A stretch of DNA of 64,000 nucleotides, taken from assembly GCA_965267355.1 (NCBI GenBank), contig OZ253956.1, forward strand, positions 248,001 through 312,000, written 5' to 3'. The notes beneath the pieces are model-generated. The model searched no databases. It was not told the DNA's origin and saw only the letters and a program-made list of their open reading frames with translations. Positions 27,501 through 36,408 of this stretch are shown one piece after another. A program made the translations under genes and the position numbers. Positions within the stretch are counted from its first letter, which is position 1. Every line of letters begins with the position of its first letter. Source of the DNA: GCA-002793235 sp965267355 (GTDB taxonomy: Bacteria; Bacteroidota; Bacteroidia; Flavobacteriales_E; Vicingaceae).

Positions 27501-30500
27501 GAACATTTGACCCGAGTAGCAATACAGCAGGAACCTATACCTATACCGTAACCAATAGTTGTGGAACATCAAACAATGATGTTGTAGTTACTATCAATCC
27601 AGCCCCAGTAGCAGGAACCTTTGGTAGCACTACCCTATGTCCAACCGACCCAGCAACAGACTTATTTAACCAGTTAGGAGGTTCACCAGACAATGGAGGA
27701 ACATGGAGTGGACCATCAGCCTTAGCTAATGGTGATCAAGGAACATTTGATCCAAGTAGTAACGCAGCAGGAACTTACCTTTATACGGTAACCAACTCAT
27801 GTGGAACAGACACCGCTTCAGTTACCGTTACCATTTCACCTAATCCCGTACCAGGAACCAATGGTACAGCAAGCTTATGTTCCAATGCCAGTTCAATCAA
27901 CCTACTAGATAGCTTAGGCGGCACACCAAGTAGTGGAGGAACATGGAGTGGACCATCAGGATTAACAGGAGGTGATTTAGGAACATTTGATCCAGCAACT
28001 AACACAGCAGGAACTTACACTTACACTGTGAATGACTGTAGTGGTAGTCCACAAACAGCAGACGTAGTGGTAACCATTACACCAGCCCCAGTAGCAGGAA
28101 CCTTTGGTAGCACTACCCTATGTCCAACCGACCCAGCCACAGACTTATTTAACCAGTTAGGAGGTTCACCAGGTACAGGTGGAACATGGAGTGGACCATC
28201 AGCCTTAGCTAATGGTGATCAAGGAACATTTGACCCTGCAACCAATTCAGCAGGAACTTATCTTTATACGGTAACCAACTCATGTGGAACAGATACTGCT
28301 TCCGTTACCGTTACCATTTCACCTAACCCAATACCAGGAACCAATGGAACCGCTTCACTATGTTCCAATGCCAGTTCAATCAACCTACTAGATAGCTTAG
28401 GAGGTACACCAAGTAGTGGAGGAACATGGAGTGGACCATCAGGATTAACAGGAGGAGATTTAGGAACATTTGATCCAGCAACTAACACAGCAGGAACTTA
28501 CACTTACACTGTAAATGACTGTAGTGGTAGTCCACAAACAGCAGACGTAATGGTAACCATTACACCAGCCCCAGTAGCAGGAACCTTTGGTAGCACTACC
28601 CTATGTCCAACCGACCCAGCAACAGACTTATTTAACCAGTTAGGAGGTTCACCAGGTACAGGTGGAACATGGAGTGGACCATCAGCCTTAGCTAATGGTG
28701 ATCAAGGAACATTTGACCCTGCAACCAATGCAGCAGGAACTTATCTTTATACGGTAACCAACTCATGTGGAACAGATACTGCTTCAGTTACCGTTACCAT
28801 TACACCTAACCCAATACCAGGAACCAATGGTACAGCAAGCTTATGCTCCAATGCAAGTTCAATCAACCTACTAGATAGCTTAGGAGGTACACCAAGTAGT
28901 GGAGGAACATGGAGTGGACCATCAGGATTAACAGGAGGTGATTTAGGAACATTTGATCCAGCAACTAACACAGCAGGAACTTACACTTACACTGTGAATG
29001 ACTGTAGTGGTAGTCCACAAACAGCAGACGTAGTGGTAACCATTACACCAGCCCCAGTAGCAGGAACCTTTGGTAGCACTACCCTATGTCCAACCGACCC
29101 AGCAACAGACTTATTTAACCAGTTAGGAGGTTCACCAGGTACAGGTGGAACATGGAGTGGACCATCAGCCTTAGCTAATGGTGATCAAGGAACATTTGAC
29201 CCTGCAACCAATGCAGCAGGAACTTATCTTTATACGGTAACCAACTCATGTGGAACAGATACTGCTTCAGTTACCGTTACCATTACACCTAACCCAATAC
29301 CAGGAACCAATGGTACAGCAAGCTTATGCTCCAATGCAAGTTCAATCAACCTACTAGATAGCTTAGGAGGTACACCAAGTAGTGGAGGAACATGGAGTGG
29401 ACCATCAGGATTAACAGGAGGTGATTTAGGAACATTTGATCCAGCAACTAACACAGCAGGAACTTACACTTACACTGTAAATGACTGTAGTGGTAGTCCA
29501 CAAACAGCAGACGTAGTGGTAACCATTACACCAGCTCCAAATGCCGGAACAAATGGAAACATCACTTTATGTAATACAGATCCTTCAACAGACTTATTTA
29601 ACCAGTTAGGAGGTTCACCAGACAATGGTGGAACATGGTCTCCTGCACTTACTTCAGGAACAGGAGTATTTGACCCTGCTGTTGATGCTGGTGGAACCTA
29701 TACCTATACAGTAACCAACTCTTGTGGTTCTATTAGTGCAGATGTAACAGTAACCGTTACTCCTTGTACAACACCAACCGCAAATTATACTGTAAGTGAT
29801 AGTATCGTTTGTGCAGGAGAGTGCATCACATTCACCGATGCAAGCTCAGGAGCTACATCATGGCAATGGACATTTACTGGAGGTAGCCCTTCTAGTGCAA
29901 CAGGAGCAGGGCCACATAATGTATGTTATGGAACAGATGGTACTTACAATGTTGAATTAATTGTAACCAACTCAAATGGTTCAGATACAGCAACCTCTAC
30001 AGTAGTAGTTAATGCTACACCTGTAATAGATGCAGGATTTGATGTTACCATCAATTTAGGAGATAGTACAGAATTAAACGCTATTGGTACTAACGGAACC
30101 TATAGCTGGACTCCACCAACATGGTTAGATTGCGGTGTTCCTTGTATTGGATCAACCCAAACATCTACCCCTGAAGAAACCATTACTTACACCGTTATTG
30201 TAACAGACTCTAATGGATGTACAGCCAGTGATGACGTAACCGTAATTGTTGATTTTGATTATGTAATCTGGGTACCTAACATCTTCTCTCCTAATGGAGA
30301 TGGAGCTAATGATGAAGTGTTTGTGAGAGGAGCAGGAGTAGCATCATTACAGTTCTTTATTTATGATCGTTGGGGAGAAAAAGTATTTGAAACAACAGAT
30401 ATGGATACAGGATGGGATGGAACATTTAGAGGCAAGAAAATGAACAATGCAGTATTTGTTTATTACCTGGAAGCAACCTTCTTAGACGGTACAGAAGTAA

Positions 30501-30532
30501 CTAAAAAAGGTGACATTACACTTGTCCGATAA
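24542..30532 (+). CDS. Giant T9SS type-B cell-surface protein with beta-propeller, tandem repeats and PKD domain
   Basis: The protein has 1996 residues. The signal peptide (1-19) is followed by a DUF7948-like domain (about 35-265, opening AFVKNLGQYDGRNWQ) and a propeller-like region (about 270-610). Two Cys-rich repeats (about 625-860) precede eleven roughly 80-residue repeats (862-1745) with the core GGTWSGPS(G/A)L and GTFDP. A PKD domain (about 1750-1830) and a C-terminal T9SS type-B (gliding-motility-associated, CHU_C) domain (about 1905-1996, IFSPNGDGANDEVFVRG to KKGDITLVR) complete it. Type-B cargo typically depends on a PorP/SprF partner, which is the next gene. Likely an adhesin or sticky surface filament. 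Eight of the repeats form a nearly identical 483-bp DNA unit repeated four times. Confidence 0.9.
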   Translation: MNKRIFFILLLVLPAIVFSQSSSWHSDAKKERAFVKNLGQYDGRNWQSKNKVKYAIQQPGGWFTFFTEKGITHRIEQLVRNPKKKKDDPNSPSRVHMSELIDVNFLNANNNVQIVAQQKTPFYFSYAVKDIETKEVTNIKDVHGYEKIIYKNIYNNIDIEYTIHPDGGIKYNIILHPGANPSDIQLEYKTKHTKINNENISLYLNSNGNLEIKTSNKQIVEHKPYTYYQGSQAVINSNYNFNNNILTFSLGNYNPNQTVVIDPWIVTPGWDDGDFTREVETDAAGNVYTIGGETPMQLRKYNGVTGALIWNYNTPWDTTGGDWLGTLATDAAGVSYITQGTGPEIERVSTAGAMVWHNNAPFLHEYWTITFNCDNTKLIVAGTDVIPFAYEATIWDIDLSNGNQLASVEVGTQAGFDPVEVRSIAPTKNSKYVYLTHTEVGLMNQNLTACNSAPEFEVNHGYDLGYKCENYLSSAQNGGGLKALTANDNYFYTHRGDQVSQWDINTGALLNTVSLPGGSSNTIPIIGGRVVHCSGLDVDVNGNVYAGSMDRVVKFDANLNIISQAMTTGGFSVYDVDVNSNGEVIAGGAILDNSTSTGRGGRIESLNMTAGGQYTTVCCDPNFCPVDNLCTSDSPVNLNPNTGGGTWSSSPVTAGLNTTTGVFDPSVSGAGSFTVTYTLACGSYSTTINVSPCTGLNICVETNGDLTVSGGTPTYTWYEGTQVPSCVPGFGNCDGLFTFTDPGPLVMQWTSFGTGATITPPVGADTIKVVDNFGDSVISFDINTLPPCSGCDATITPAGPFCENASPVNLTAAQGGGTWSGVGITNTTNGTFDPAVGPGSYVITYTLPGCNDTVTIDVNPLPDSGTNGTAILCSGASAVNLLDSLGGSPDAGGTWSGPSGLTGGDQGTFNPATNAAGTYTYTVTNGCGSSNNDVVVTINPSPNTGSNGTAVLCSGASAVNLLDSLGGSPDAGGTWSGPSGLTGGDQGTFDPSSNTAGTYTYTVTNSCGTSNNDVVVTINPAPVAGTFGSTTLCPTDPATDLFNQLGGSPDNGGTWSGPSALANGDQGTFDPSSNAAGTYLYTVTNSCGTDTASVTVTISPNPVPGTNGTASLCSNASSINLLDSLGGTPSSGGTWSGPSGLTGGDLGTFDPATNTAGTYTYTVNDCSGSPQTADVVVTITPAPVAGTFGSTTLCPTDPATDLFNQLGGSPGTGGTWSGPSALANGDQGTFDPATNSAGTYLYTVTNSCGTDTASVTVTISPNPIPGTNGTASLCSNASSINLLDSLGGTPSSGGTWSGPSGLTGGDLGTFDPATNTAGTYTYTVNDCSGSPQTADVMVTITPAPVAGTFGSTTLCPTDPATDLFNQLGGSPGTGGTWSGPSALANGDQGTFDPATNAAGTYLYTVTNSCGTDTASVTVTITPNPIPGTNGTASLCSNASSINLLDSLGGTPSSGGTWSGPSGLTGGDLGTFDPATNTAGTYTYTVNDCSGSPQTADVVVTITPAPVAGTFGSTTLCPTDPATDLFNQLGGSPGTGGTWSGPSALANGDQGTFDPATNAAGTYLYTVTNSCGTDTASVTVTITPNPIPGTNGTASLCSNASSINLLDSLGGTPSSGGTWSGPSGLTGGDLGTFDPATNTAGTYTYTVNDCSGSPQTADVVVTITPAPNAGTNGNITLCNTDPSTDLFNQLGGSPDNGGTWSPALTSGTGVFDPAVDAGGTYTYTVTNSCGSISADVTVTVTPCTTPTANYTVSDSIVCAGECITFTDASSGATSWQWTFTGGSPSSATGAGPHNVCYGTDGTYNVELIVTNSNGSDTATSTVVVNATPVIDAGFDVTINLGDSTELNAIGTNGTYSWTPPTWLDCGVPCIGSTQTSTPEETITYTVIVTDSNGCTASDDVTVIVDFDYVIWVPNIFSPNGDGANDEVFVRGAGVASLQFFIYDRWGEKVFETTDMDTGWDGTFRGKKMNNAVFVYYLEATFLDGTEVTKKGDITLVR
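27605..29536 (+). repeat. Four tandem 483-bp in-frame repeats inside the giant surface protein gene
   Basis: Units start at 27605, 28088, 28571 and 29054 with an exact 483-bp period (161 residues, two 80-residue domains: PVAGTFGSTTLCPTDPATDL and GTNGTASLCSNASSINLLDS types). The third and fourth units differ at only a few bases. The identity extends to silent sites, showing recent duplication or gene conversion. Short-read assemblies could collapse this region. Confidence 0.95.
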
Positions 30533-30558
30533 TTAACTACTAAAACTAAACAAACGTT

Positions 30559-31602
30559 ATGAAAAAAATATTTGCAATACTAGGGATTATCGGAGCATCA
30601 AGCGTAATGGCTCAGGATATCCATTTTACCATGTGGGATGCAATGCCTATTACTACTAACCCTGCTACAACAGGTGTTTTTCCGGGAGACCACAGGGTAG
30701 CCATTAACTATCGTAACCAGTGGGGAAGCATTGGCAATCCTTATACCACCTACTCTTTTATGGGAGACATGGCTATTTTAAAAAACAAATGGCAAAATGG
30801 TTTTATGGGATTAGGATTGAATGTGTATAGAGATGTAGCTGGAGTAACTGATTTTGGTACTACTAAAGTATCTCTGGGAGTATCAAACATTGTATTTCTG
30901 GATGATAAAAACTCTGCTTCAGTTGGATTAATGGGATCCTGGGGGCAAAACAGCATGAGTCAAAATGGATTAGAATGGGATCAACAATTTAACGGACAGT
31001 TTTTTGATCCTACTGCAGCAACAGGTGAAACCAATATTTTTCAGGGTGGAAATTACCTGGATTTTTCTGCAGGCGCATTATGGACTTATGGTACGGGAGC
31101 TAAAACTCTTAGTTCTCATGACCAATTTCATATGTCGGCTGGTTTAGCATTTTATCACATCACCAGACCAAGTACAGAGGCTTTGGTTGATGTTGATAAA
31201 TTGTACTCAAAATGGGCATTCCATACCAATGCTTTTATAGGGCTATCAAACACTAAAATGGCGTTGAAACCAAAGTTTATCAGTTATATCCAAGGACCTA
31301 CACGCCAGTTTACTGGAGGGCTTTTAGTACGATACATGCTAAGAGAAGAATCTAAATATACAGGCATGTTCACTGAAATGGCAATATCTGTGGGTGGTTA
31401 TTATCGTTTTGGTGATGCTTTTGCTCCAAGTGCTGAGTTCGAAATTGGTAAGCTGGCCATTGGGGTAGCTTATGATATGAATGTTTCTGGACTTAGTGCT
31501 GCTACTGGTGGTAATGGTGGCCCTGAAATCTTTATCAAATTCATTAGCCCGAATCCTTTCCAATACGGTAGAGGTACCAAATCTAATGCAAGATTTAATT
31601 AA
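30559..31602 (+). CDS. PorP/SprF family type IX secretion outer-membrane protein
   Basis: This 347-residue protein has a signal peptide (1-18, ending VMAQ) and the family signature DIHFTMWDAMPITTNPATTG, followed by YRNQWGSIGNPYTTYSFMGD. The remaining sequence is strand-rich, as expected of an outer-membrane barrel of about 14 strands. PorP/SprF proteins are the dedicated partners of type-B T9SS cargo such as SprB. Its position 26 bases after the giant type-B protein matches that pairing, and the OmpA/PD40 gene completes the set. The name SprF is not used because the paralogue cannot be resolved from sequence alone. Confidence 0.93.
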   Translation: MKKIFAILGIIGASSVMAQDIHFTMWDAMPITTNPATTGVFPGDHRVAINYRNQWGSIGNPYTTYSFMGDMAILKNKWQNGFMGLGLNVYRDVAGVTDFGTTKVSLGVSNIVFLDDKNSASVGLMGSWGQNSMSQNGLEWDQQFNGQFFDPTAATGETNIFQGGNYLDFSAGALWTYGTGAKTLSSHDQFHMSAGLAFYHITRPSTEALVDVDKLYSKWAFHTNAFIGLSNTKMALKPKFISYIQGPTRQFTGGLLVRYMLREESKYTGMFTEMAISVGGYYRFGDAFAPSAEFEIGKLAIGVAYDMNVSGLSAATGGNGGPEIFIKFISPNPFQYGRGTKSNARFN

Positions 31603-31682
31603 TAATAGAAGTGAAATTATCAATATTCATTTGGAACAAACTTTGTTATAATATATTTAATTTTCTGTTTTAAAATATTCTT

Positions 31683-33668
31683 ATGAGAAAACTATTAATT
31701 GTTATAACGACTGTTTTGTTTTGTGGTATTGCATTTGCACAAAATGTTGAGTTTAACAAATCCAATTTTAAATCAGACCCAAAAGGTTTTAAAGAGGCAT
31801 ACAAAGCACTTCAAGAAGGAGATCTTCACTACCTTAGAAATTTTTACTCAAAGGCATTAGAAGAGTATTTGAAAGCCAACAAATTTAACCCTAATAACGC
31901 TGAGTTAAATGCCAAAATTGGCGATTGTTATATGGGTTCATCAGACCAACTACAAGCTCAACAATATTTCAAAAAAGCGTTTTCACTAAGTAAAGATTTA
32001 GATGGATACTATTATTTTATGGCAGGTAAATCTTACCACATCAATAATGAATTTGATAATGCCATAAAGCACTATAAGATTGCTAAAACTAAAAAAAGTA
32101 GAATGGATAATAACCTTTCTACTAAGACAAGTAAGAAAATTAAAGAATGTGAAAACGCAAAAAAATTAGTTGCTAGTCCAAAAAATGTAAAAATTGAGAG
32201 TTTAAGCTCTGCCATTAACACATCAAATGAAGAATATGTTCCAGTAATAACTGCTGATGAATCTGAGTTATTTTTCACTTCAAGAAGACCAGAAACTACT
32301 GGCGGAGAAATTGATGCTGGCATAGCCGATTACTACGAAGACATCTATTACTCTAAGTTAGAAGATGGTAAATGGAGTGTTGCAGAGAATATCGGAAAAC
32401 CTGTAAACAGCGAGTTTCATGATGCAACTGTTGGATTATCTTTAGATGGACAAAAATTGTTTTTATACAGAGATAATAAAAAAGGAATTGGAAATATTTA
32501 TGTTTCTGAAAAGAAGGGAAACAATTGGTCTGAACCAACAGAATTACCAGAACCAATTAACTCTAAAAACCAAGAAACTTCTGCGTGCTACTCTCCAGAT
32601 GGAAATACCATTTACTTTGTAAGTAACCGTCCGGGTGGACAAGGAGGTAAAGACATATACAGATCTACAAAGGATAAAGATGGTAACTGGGGTGAGGCAG
32701 AAAACTTAGGAACAACCATAAATACAGCAGATGATGAAGATGCAGTGTTTCTTCAAGCTGATGGAAAAACATTATATTTTAGTTCAAAAGGGCATCCTAC
32801 TATGGGTGGCTATGACATTTTTGTGAGTACATATGAAAATGGAAAGTGGAGTACTCCTGAAAATGTTGGTTACCCTGTTAATAGTGCTGATGATGATGTT
32901 TGCTTTGTACTTACTGCAAGTGGAAAATATGGCTACTACACTTCAATAAAGGTAGATGGAAAAGGAAGAAGAGACATTTATAGAGTAGCCTTTTTAGACG
33001 AAATAAACAAACCCCAGCTTACCTTATTAAAAGGTATAGTTACTGACCGAAAAACAGGGAAGCCGTTATCTGCCAAAATAGAACTATATAACAACACTGA
33101 TGATAAATTAGTAGGAACTTTTGAAACCAATAGTGCCACAGGTAAATTTATGGTTTCATTACCTGCAGGAAAAGATTATGGAATAAGTGTAAAAGCACCT
33201 GGCTATTTATTTTATTCAGAAAACTTTAATATTCCTGCTGACGCTGCATTTCAGGAGGTTGAAAAACACATTAAGTTAGACAAACTAGAAGTTGGCAAGA
33301 AAGTGGTTCTAAACAACATTTTTTACGATTACAACAAAGCTACACTTAGACAATCTTCATTTAATGAATTAAACAAAGTAATTGAGTTATTAGACCACAA
33401 CCCTAAAATGAAAATTGAACTTTCGGCTCATACTGATTCTAGAGGAAGTGATGCCTACAACAACAAATTATCACAAGCAAGGGCTCAATCTTGTGTTGAT
33501 TATTTAGTGAGTAAAGGTGTAGACAAAAGCAGACTAATTGCAAAAGGATATGGAGAAACTCAGCTAGTAATAACTGATGCAGAAATAGAAAAATTAACCA
33601 GTGAAGTAGCTAAAGAAGAAGCTCATCAAAAAAACAGAAGAACAGAATTTAAAATAATTGAAAATTAG
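31683..33668 (+). CDS. TPR/PD40/OmpA peptidoglycan-anchored envelope protein (PorE-like architecture)
   Basis: This 661-residue protein has a signal peptide (1-19), TPR helices (about 30-150), a PD40 propeller (about 165-435, LSLDGQKLFLYRDNKKG, YSPDGNTIYFVSNRPGGQGG), a carboxypeptidase-regulatory-like domain (about 445-530) and an OmpA domain (about 540-660). The latter contains the peptidoglycan-contacting signature HTDSRGSDAYNNKLSQARAQ. The same domain order is seen in the T9SS accessory protein PorE, and it follows a PorP/SprF gene here, so it probably links the secretion or adhesin complex to the cell wall. It is the last gene of the three-gene unit and is closed by a strong terminator. 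Confidence 0.9.
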   Translation: MRKLLIVITTVLFCGIAFAQNVEFNKSNFKSDPKGFKEAYKALQEGDLHYLRNFYSKALEEYLKANKFNPNNAELNAKIGDCYMGSSDQLQAQQYFKKAFSLSKDLDGYYYFMAGKSYHINNEFDNAIKHYKIAKTKKSRMDNNLSTKTSKKIKECENAKKLVASPKNVKIESLSSAINTSNEEYVPVITADESELFFTSRRPETTGGEIDAGIADYYEDIYYSKLEDGKWSVAENIGKPVNSEFHDATVGLSLDGQKLFLYRDNKKGIGNIYVSEKKGNNWSEPTELPEPINSKNQETSACYSPDGNTIYFVSNRPGGQGGKDIYRSTKDKDGNWGEAENLGTTINTADDEDAVFLQADGKTLYFSSKGHPTMGGYDIFVSTYENGKWSTPENVGYPVNSADDDVCFVLTASGKYGYYTSIKVDGKGRRDIYRVAFLDEINKPQLTLLKGIVTDRKTGKPLSAKIELYNNTDDKLVGTFETNSATGKFMVSLPAGKDYGISVKAPGYLFYSENFNIPADAAFQEVEKHIKLDKLEVGKKVVLNNIFYDYNKATLRQSSFNELNKVIELLDHNPKMKIELSAHTDSRGSDAYNNKLSQARAQSCVDYLVSKGVDKSRLIAKGYGETQLVITDAEIEKLTSEVAKEEAHQKNRRTEFKIIEN

Positions 33669-33748
33669 TAGTAATGGAGTGGATGATTGTAATATTTCAT
33701 AAGTAGTAAATAGTTTTAGTTTAGTTACAGTTGTTATTACACTCTTTC

Positions 33749-33776
33749 AAAGCCTCACACTCGTGAGGCTTTTTTA
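33749..33776 (+). terminator. Intrinsic terminator of the surface-protein operon
   Basis: AGCCTCAC-ACTC-GTGAGGCT followed by TTTTTT, 80 bases after the OmpA/PD40 stop. It reaches the end of the convergent exonuclease gene. Confidence 0.92.
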
Positions 33777-34271
33777 TTTGTTCAACAAAATAGACAACAA
33801 TTTGGTAGTTGCTAAAGCATCTCCTCCTGCTCTATGTCTATCCTCTTCTGGAATAGGAATTTCTAATGCTTCACAAAGTCTACCTAAACTATAGGATTGC
33901 ATTTCTGGCATATGCTTTTCACTTAATTGAATCGTACATACTTTTGGTTCATTTAACATAAAACCAACTCTTTTAAGTTCAGTTTTTACGAACCTATAAT
34001 CAAAATCCACATCATGAGCTACAAATATATTTCCTTCTAATTTTTGATAAATATCCTTGGCTACGTCTTTAAATAAAGGTGCTGAACTTACCATGGAATT
34101 TGTAATTCCGGTGAGCTTGGTAACATACCAATCCACTTTCACCTCTGGGTTAATTAAGGTAGAATACTCATCAACTATCTTTTCACCATCAAAAATATAA
34201 ATGGCTATTTCAATAATCTTTCCTTTAAGGTGGTTTCCTCCTGTGGCTTCTATATCTACTACAGCGTACAC
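33774..34271 (-). CDS. DnaQ-like 3'-5' exonuclease (DEDDh)
   Basis: This 165-residue protein consists of the exonuclease domain only. The four catalytic acids and histidine are all visible: ExoI VVDIEATGG, ExoII FVAHDVDFDYRF, and ExoIII HRAGGDA (DEDDh subtype). It resembles the exonuclease of the DNA polymerase III epsilon subunit. No GIY-YIG or BRCT domain is attached. The start is GTG, placed by the family's usual opening (YAVVDIEATG). It is the last gene of a packed minus-strand group with DUF2071, DCC and epimerase genes. Its substrate, DNA or RNA, cannot be told. Confidence 0.88.
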   Translation of the reverse strand: MYAVVDIEATGGNHLKGKIIEIAIYIFDGEKIVDEYSTLINPEVKVDWYVTKLTGITNSMVSSAPLFKDVAKDIYQKLEGNIFVAHDVDFDYRFVKTELKRVGFMLNEPKVCTIQLSEKHMPEMQSYSLGRLCEALEIPIPEEDRHRAGGDALATTKLLSILLNK

Positions 34272-34288
34272 ATCACAAAATTAGTGAT

Positions 34289-35005
34289 TTAGTGAATAAT
34301 GGATTTATTGCCAACACTTATCTCTGAACCTTCAGCTAACATTACAGAAGTAGGCTTTTGTTGATTTAAAAAATCAAATTCTTCTCCATAGGTCAAACCA
34401 AAATCAACATTAATGGCTACTTTTTTAATGGGATAAACTTGCCAACTAGTGTGCTTCACTTCATATTCAGAAGTTCGTTCATCATCCATTTTTGTATAAC
34501 CCCAGTAGTGTTCCGTTATAAAATCTTCTTCCGACCCAGCACTAAAATCTTTCAGCTCTGAATCAGCCAAAACAGTAATTTTATTCTCCCTATTATCCAT
34601 AAACCAAGAATAACTTACCTCAACTTCATCTCCCATTTTCCAATTGTGATTCATTGCACAAGTTTCATAATGCTCTTTATAGATTTTATTAGCAACTAAA
34701 GTGATAATTGGTTTAGGTACTATCTCCTTAATAAATACTACTCCCCTCTTTAATTCACCTTCCGGAGTAATATGTTTCACATAAAAACGCAAGTTAACTT
34801 CTTCAAAGTTAACGTGACCAGGCAGTTTACATCCTTTAACTGTTGTATTTAAAAACATAAACCCAACTAAACTCACATAACACTTACTATTCCATAAATC
34901 TAGCTCAGTACCATAGGGAACGTACTTTTCTAATAATGAAGGCTCAACTTCGTAATTAATGAGAATTAACTTTCTCCATTCTGCTGTTAAAAATGGTTTT
35001 GCCAT
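34289..35005 (-). CDS. YqjF-like DUF2071 protein
   Basis: This 238-residue cytosolic protein opens with MAKPFLTAEWRKLILINYEV and continues with LLEKYVPYGTELDLWNSKCYVSLVGFMF and NFEEVNLRFYVKH. This is the characteristic pattern of DUF2071 (YqjF), a beta-rich family related in fold to acetoacetate decarboxylase. No enzymatic activity is established for the family. The gene lies one base from the DCC-family gene upstream and 17 bases from the exonuclease gene downstream, so all four appear to form one transcript. In many Bacteroidota, DUF2071, DCC and TIGR01777 genes occur together. Confidence 0.85.
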   Translation of the reverse strand: MAKPFLTAEWRKLILINYEVEPSLLEKYVPYGTELDLWNSKCYVSLVGFMFLNTTVKGCKLPGHVNFEEVNLRFYVKHITPEGELKRGVVFIKEIVPKPIITLVANKIYKEHYETCAMNHNWKMGDEVEVSYSWFMDNRENKITVLADSELKDFSAGSEEDFITEHYWGYTKMDDERTSEYEVKHTSWQVYPIKKVAINVDFGLTYGEEFDFLNQQKPTSVMLAEGSEISVGNKSIIH

Positions 35006-35006
35006 G

Positions 35007-35405
35007 TTATAAAAATTTCTCCTTAACTGATTGTGTTGGAATCAAACATGATTCTGATTTCATCAACTTTTTTCGATTAGCAGCAATAATATCATAAAAC
35101 CAATCTCTAATAAATTTAGGTACTATCATAAATACTATTACTAAACTGTACAATCCTCCTATTTCATATGCTATAGAAAGTGCTGCACTAGATTTTGTTT
35201 TGGCTACCCCATTTTTAATTAGTACAACAGTACTCAAATCAGATTTCAACCCATACTCTTGAAGTAGTTCCTCTCCTTTATTGGATTGTAAAGAAGCAAA
35301 CCTAAACTTATCTTTTTTGTCTCGGTCAATCACAAATTTTACCCAGTAATTGCAAAAATTACAATCGCCATCAAACAGTATAATATGTTTACTTATATCA
35401 CTCAT
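35007..35405 (-). CDS. DCC-family (DUF393) thiol-disulfide oxidoreductase-like protein
   Basis: This 132-residue protein has the family's defining N-terminal motif FDGDCNFCNYWVKFVI, with two cysteines in a C-x-x-C arrangement after the acidic DGD. FRFASLQSNKGEELL and a C-terminal amphipathic region (VIVFMIVPKFIRDWFYDIIAANR) follow. The family is named for the DxLCxxC motif and is thought to be thioredoxin-like, but its substrate is unknown. It overlaps the end of the epimerase gene by eight bases, a sign of translational coupling. Confidence 0.88.
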   Translation of the reverse strand: MSDISKHIILFDGDCNFCNYWVKFVIDRDKKDKFRFASLQSNKGEELLQEYGLKSDLSTVVLIKNGVAKTKSSAALSIAYEIGGLYSLVIVFMIVPKFIRDWFYDIIAANRKKLMKSESCLIPTQSVKEKFL

Positions 35406-36312
35406 TAATTAAATCAGCACAAGCTTCTTCAAACTTACTAAAGTTAAATTCAAAGCCCGTTTTATTCAGTTTTTCAGGAATAAAATTTACACTATCTAAC
35501 AAAAGCGAAGGTTCGGCCCCAATCAATGGAGCAACTATCTTAATCCCAAAAGCTGGAGCTGGAAACCCAAAAGGAACACCAACTACTTTTCTTAGCATGC
35601 TCATTAATTCAGCATTTGATAGAGGATGATTTGTTGAAAAATTTACAGGCCCTTCGAGCTTATTCTCTATTAAAAATTCAACCGCTCGTGCAGCATCATG
35701 AATGTGCATCCAAGATATCATTTGTTTTCCAGATCCTACCTTCCCACCTAGCAACAACTTAGTCAACTTCTTCCATACAGGAAAAACTCCAGCCTCCTTT
35801 CCTAACAGCAAAGAAATTCGCATGGCTACTCTCCTGGTTTCAGGCAACTCATTTTTAAAAAAAGCTTTCTCCCAAGCTATAGCCATCTCACTTAAAAACC
35901 CTGTATTTGTAGATAAATCTTCTTCGGTATTAGGTATAACACCAGGTTTATAAACTAATCCAGCACTAGCGTTTAACCAAACTTTTGGAGGTTCATCTAA
36001 GCTTTTTACTGCTTCCCTTAAAGCTCTAGTTGAATCTAACCTTGAACAAAGGAGTTTTTCTTTATTGTCTTCTGTGAATCTACAGTTAATCGATTTACCT
36101 GATAAATTAATTAACACATCTGAGTTTTCTAGTGAAGACTTCCAGGCATCTATGGTTTTACCATCCCAAACCAAATATTCAACCTCATTATTTGATTTAT
36201 TTGAAGTTCTGGTAAGTATCTTAATAGAATATTTATCTTTAAAATAATCAATCAAGTAGCTACCAAAAAAACCACTCCCTCCAGCAATAACCATTATGGG
36301 TTTAATCTTCAT
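35398..36312 (-). CDS. TIGR01777-family NAD(P)-dependent epimerase (YfcH-like)
   Basis: This 304-residue member of the short-chain/extended dehydrogenase superfamily has the Rossmann nucleotide-binding motif VIAGGSGFFGSYLIDYF at the N-terminus. It also has the family signatures NLSGKSINCRFTEDNKEKLLCSR and SAGLVYKPG, and a C-terminal DUF1731-like part (FGFPAPAFGIKI and LLLDSVNFIPEKLNKTGFEF). It is the first gene of the four-gene minus-strand group. The substrate is not known for this family. It has no signal peptide. Confidence 0.9.
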   Translation of the reverse strand: MKIKPIMVIAGGSGFFGSYLIDYFKDKYSIKILTRTSNKSNNEVEYLVWDGKTIDAWKSSLENSDVLINLSGKSINCRFTEDNKEKLLCSRLDSTRALREAVKSLDEPPKVWLNASAGLVYKPGVIPNTEEDLSTNTGFLSEMAIAWEKAFFKNELPETRRVAMRISLLLGKEAGVFPVWKKLTKLLLGGKVGSGKQMISWMHIHDAARAVEFLIENKLEGPVNFSTNHPLSNAELMSMLRKVVGVPFGFPAPAFGIKIVAPLIGAEPSLLLDSVNFIPEKLNKTGFEFNFSKFEEACADLINE

Positions 36313-36358
36313 GAGGTAAATTTAAACCATAATCAAGTTCAAATAATACTAAGTATTG

Positions 36359-36390
36359 TTTTTAACATCTTCTTTACAAACGTATATTTG
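36359..36390 (+). promoter_or_regulatory. Promoter of the hemB-hemL-hemE operon
   Basis: A TTTTT tract at 36359-36363 is followed after 19 bases by TATATTTG (36383-36390), an exact match to the Bacteroidota -7 box TAnnTTTG. The hemB ATG is 18 bases later. Confidence 0.6.
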
Positions 36391-36408
36391 TACTCTTAAA
36401 AATTCCTA

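Noticed and set aside
27781..29454. Four similar 74-residue open frames on the minus strand at a 483-bp period
   Set aside because: They are antisense shadows of the tandem repeats in the giant surface protein gene. They share the repeat period and show no independent start or domain.
27605..29536. Possible CRISPR array or insertion sequence because of repeated DNA
   Set aside because: The units are 483 bp, in frame and code for surface-protein domains. There are no spacers, transposase or terminal inverted repeats.
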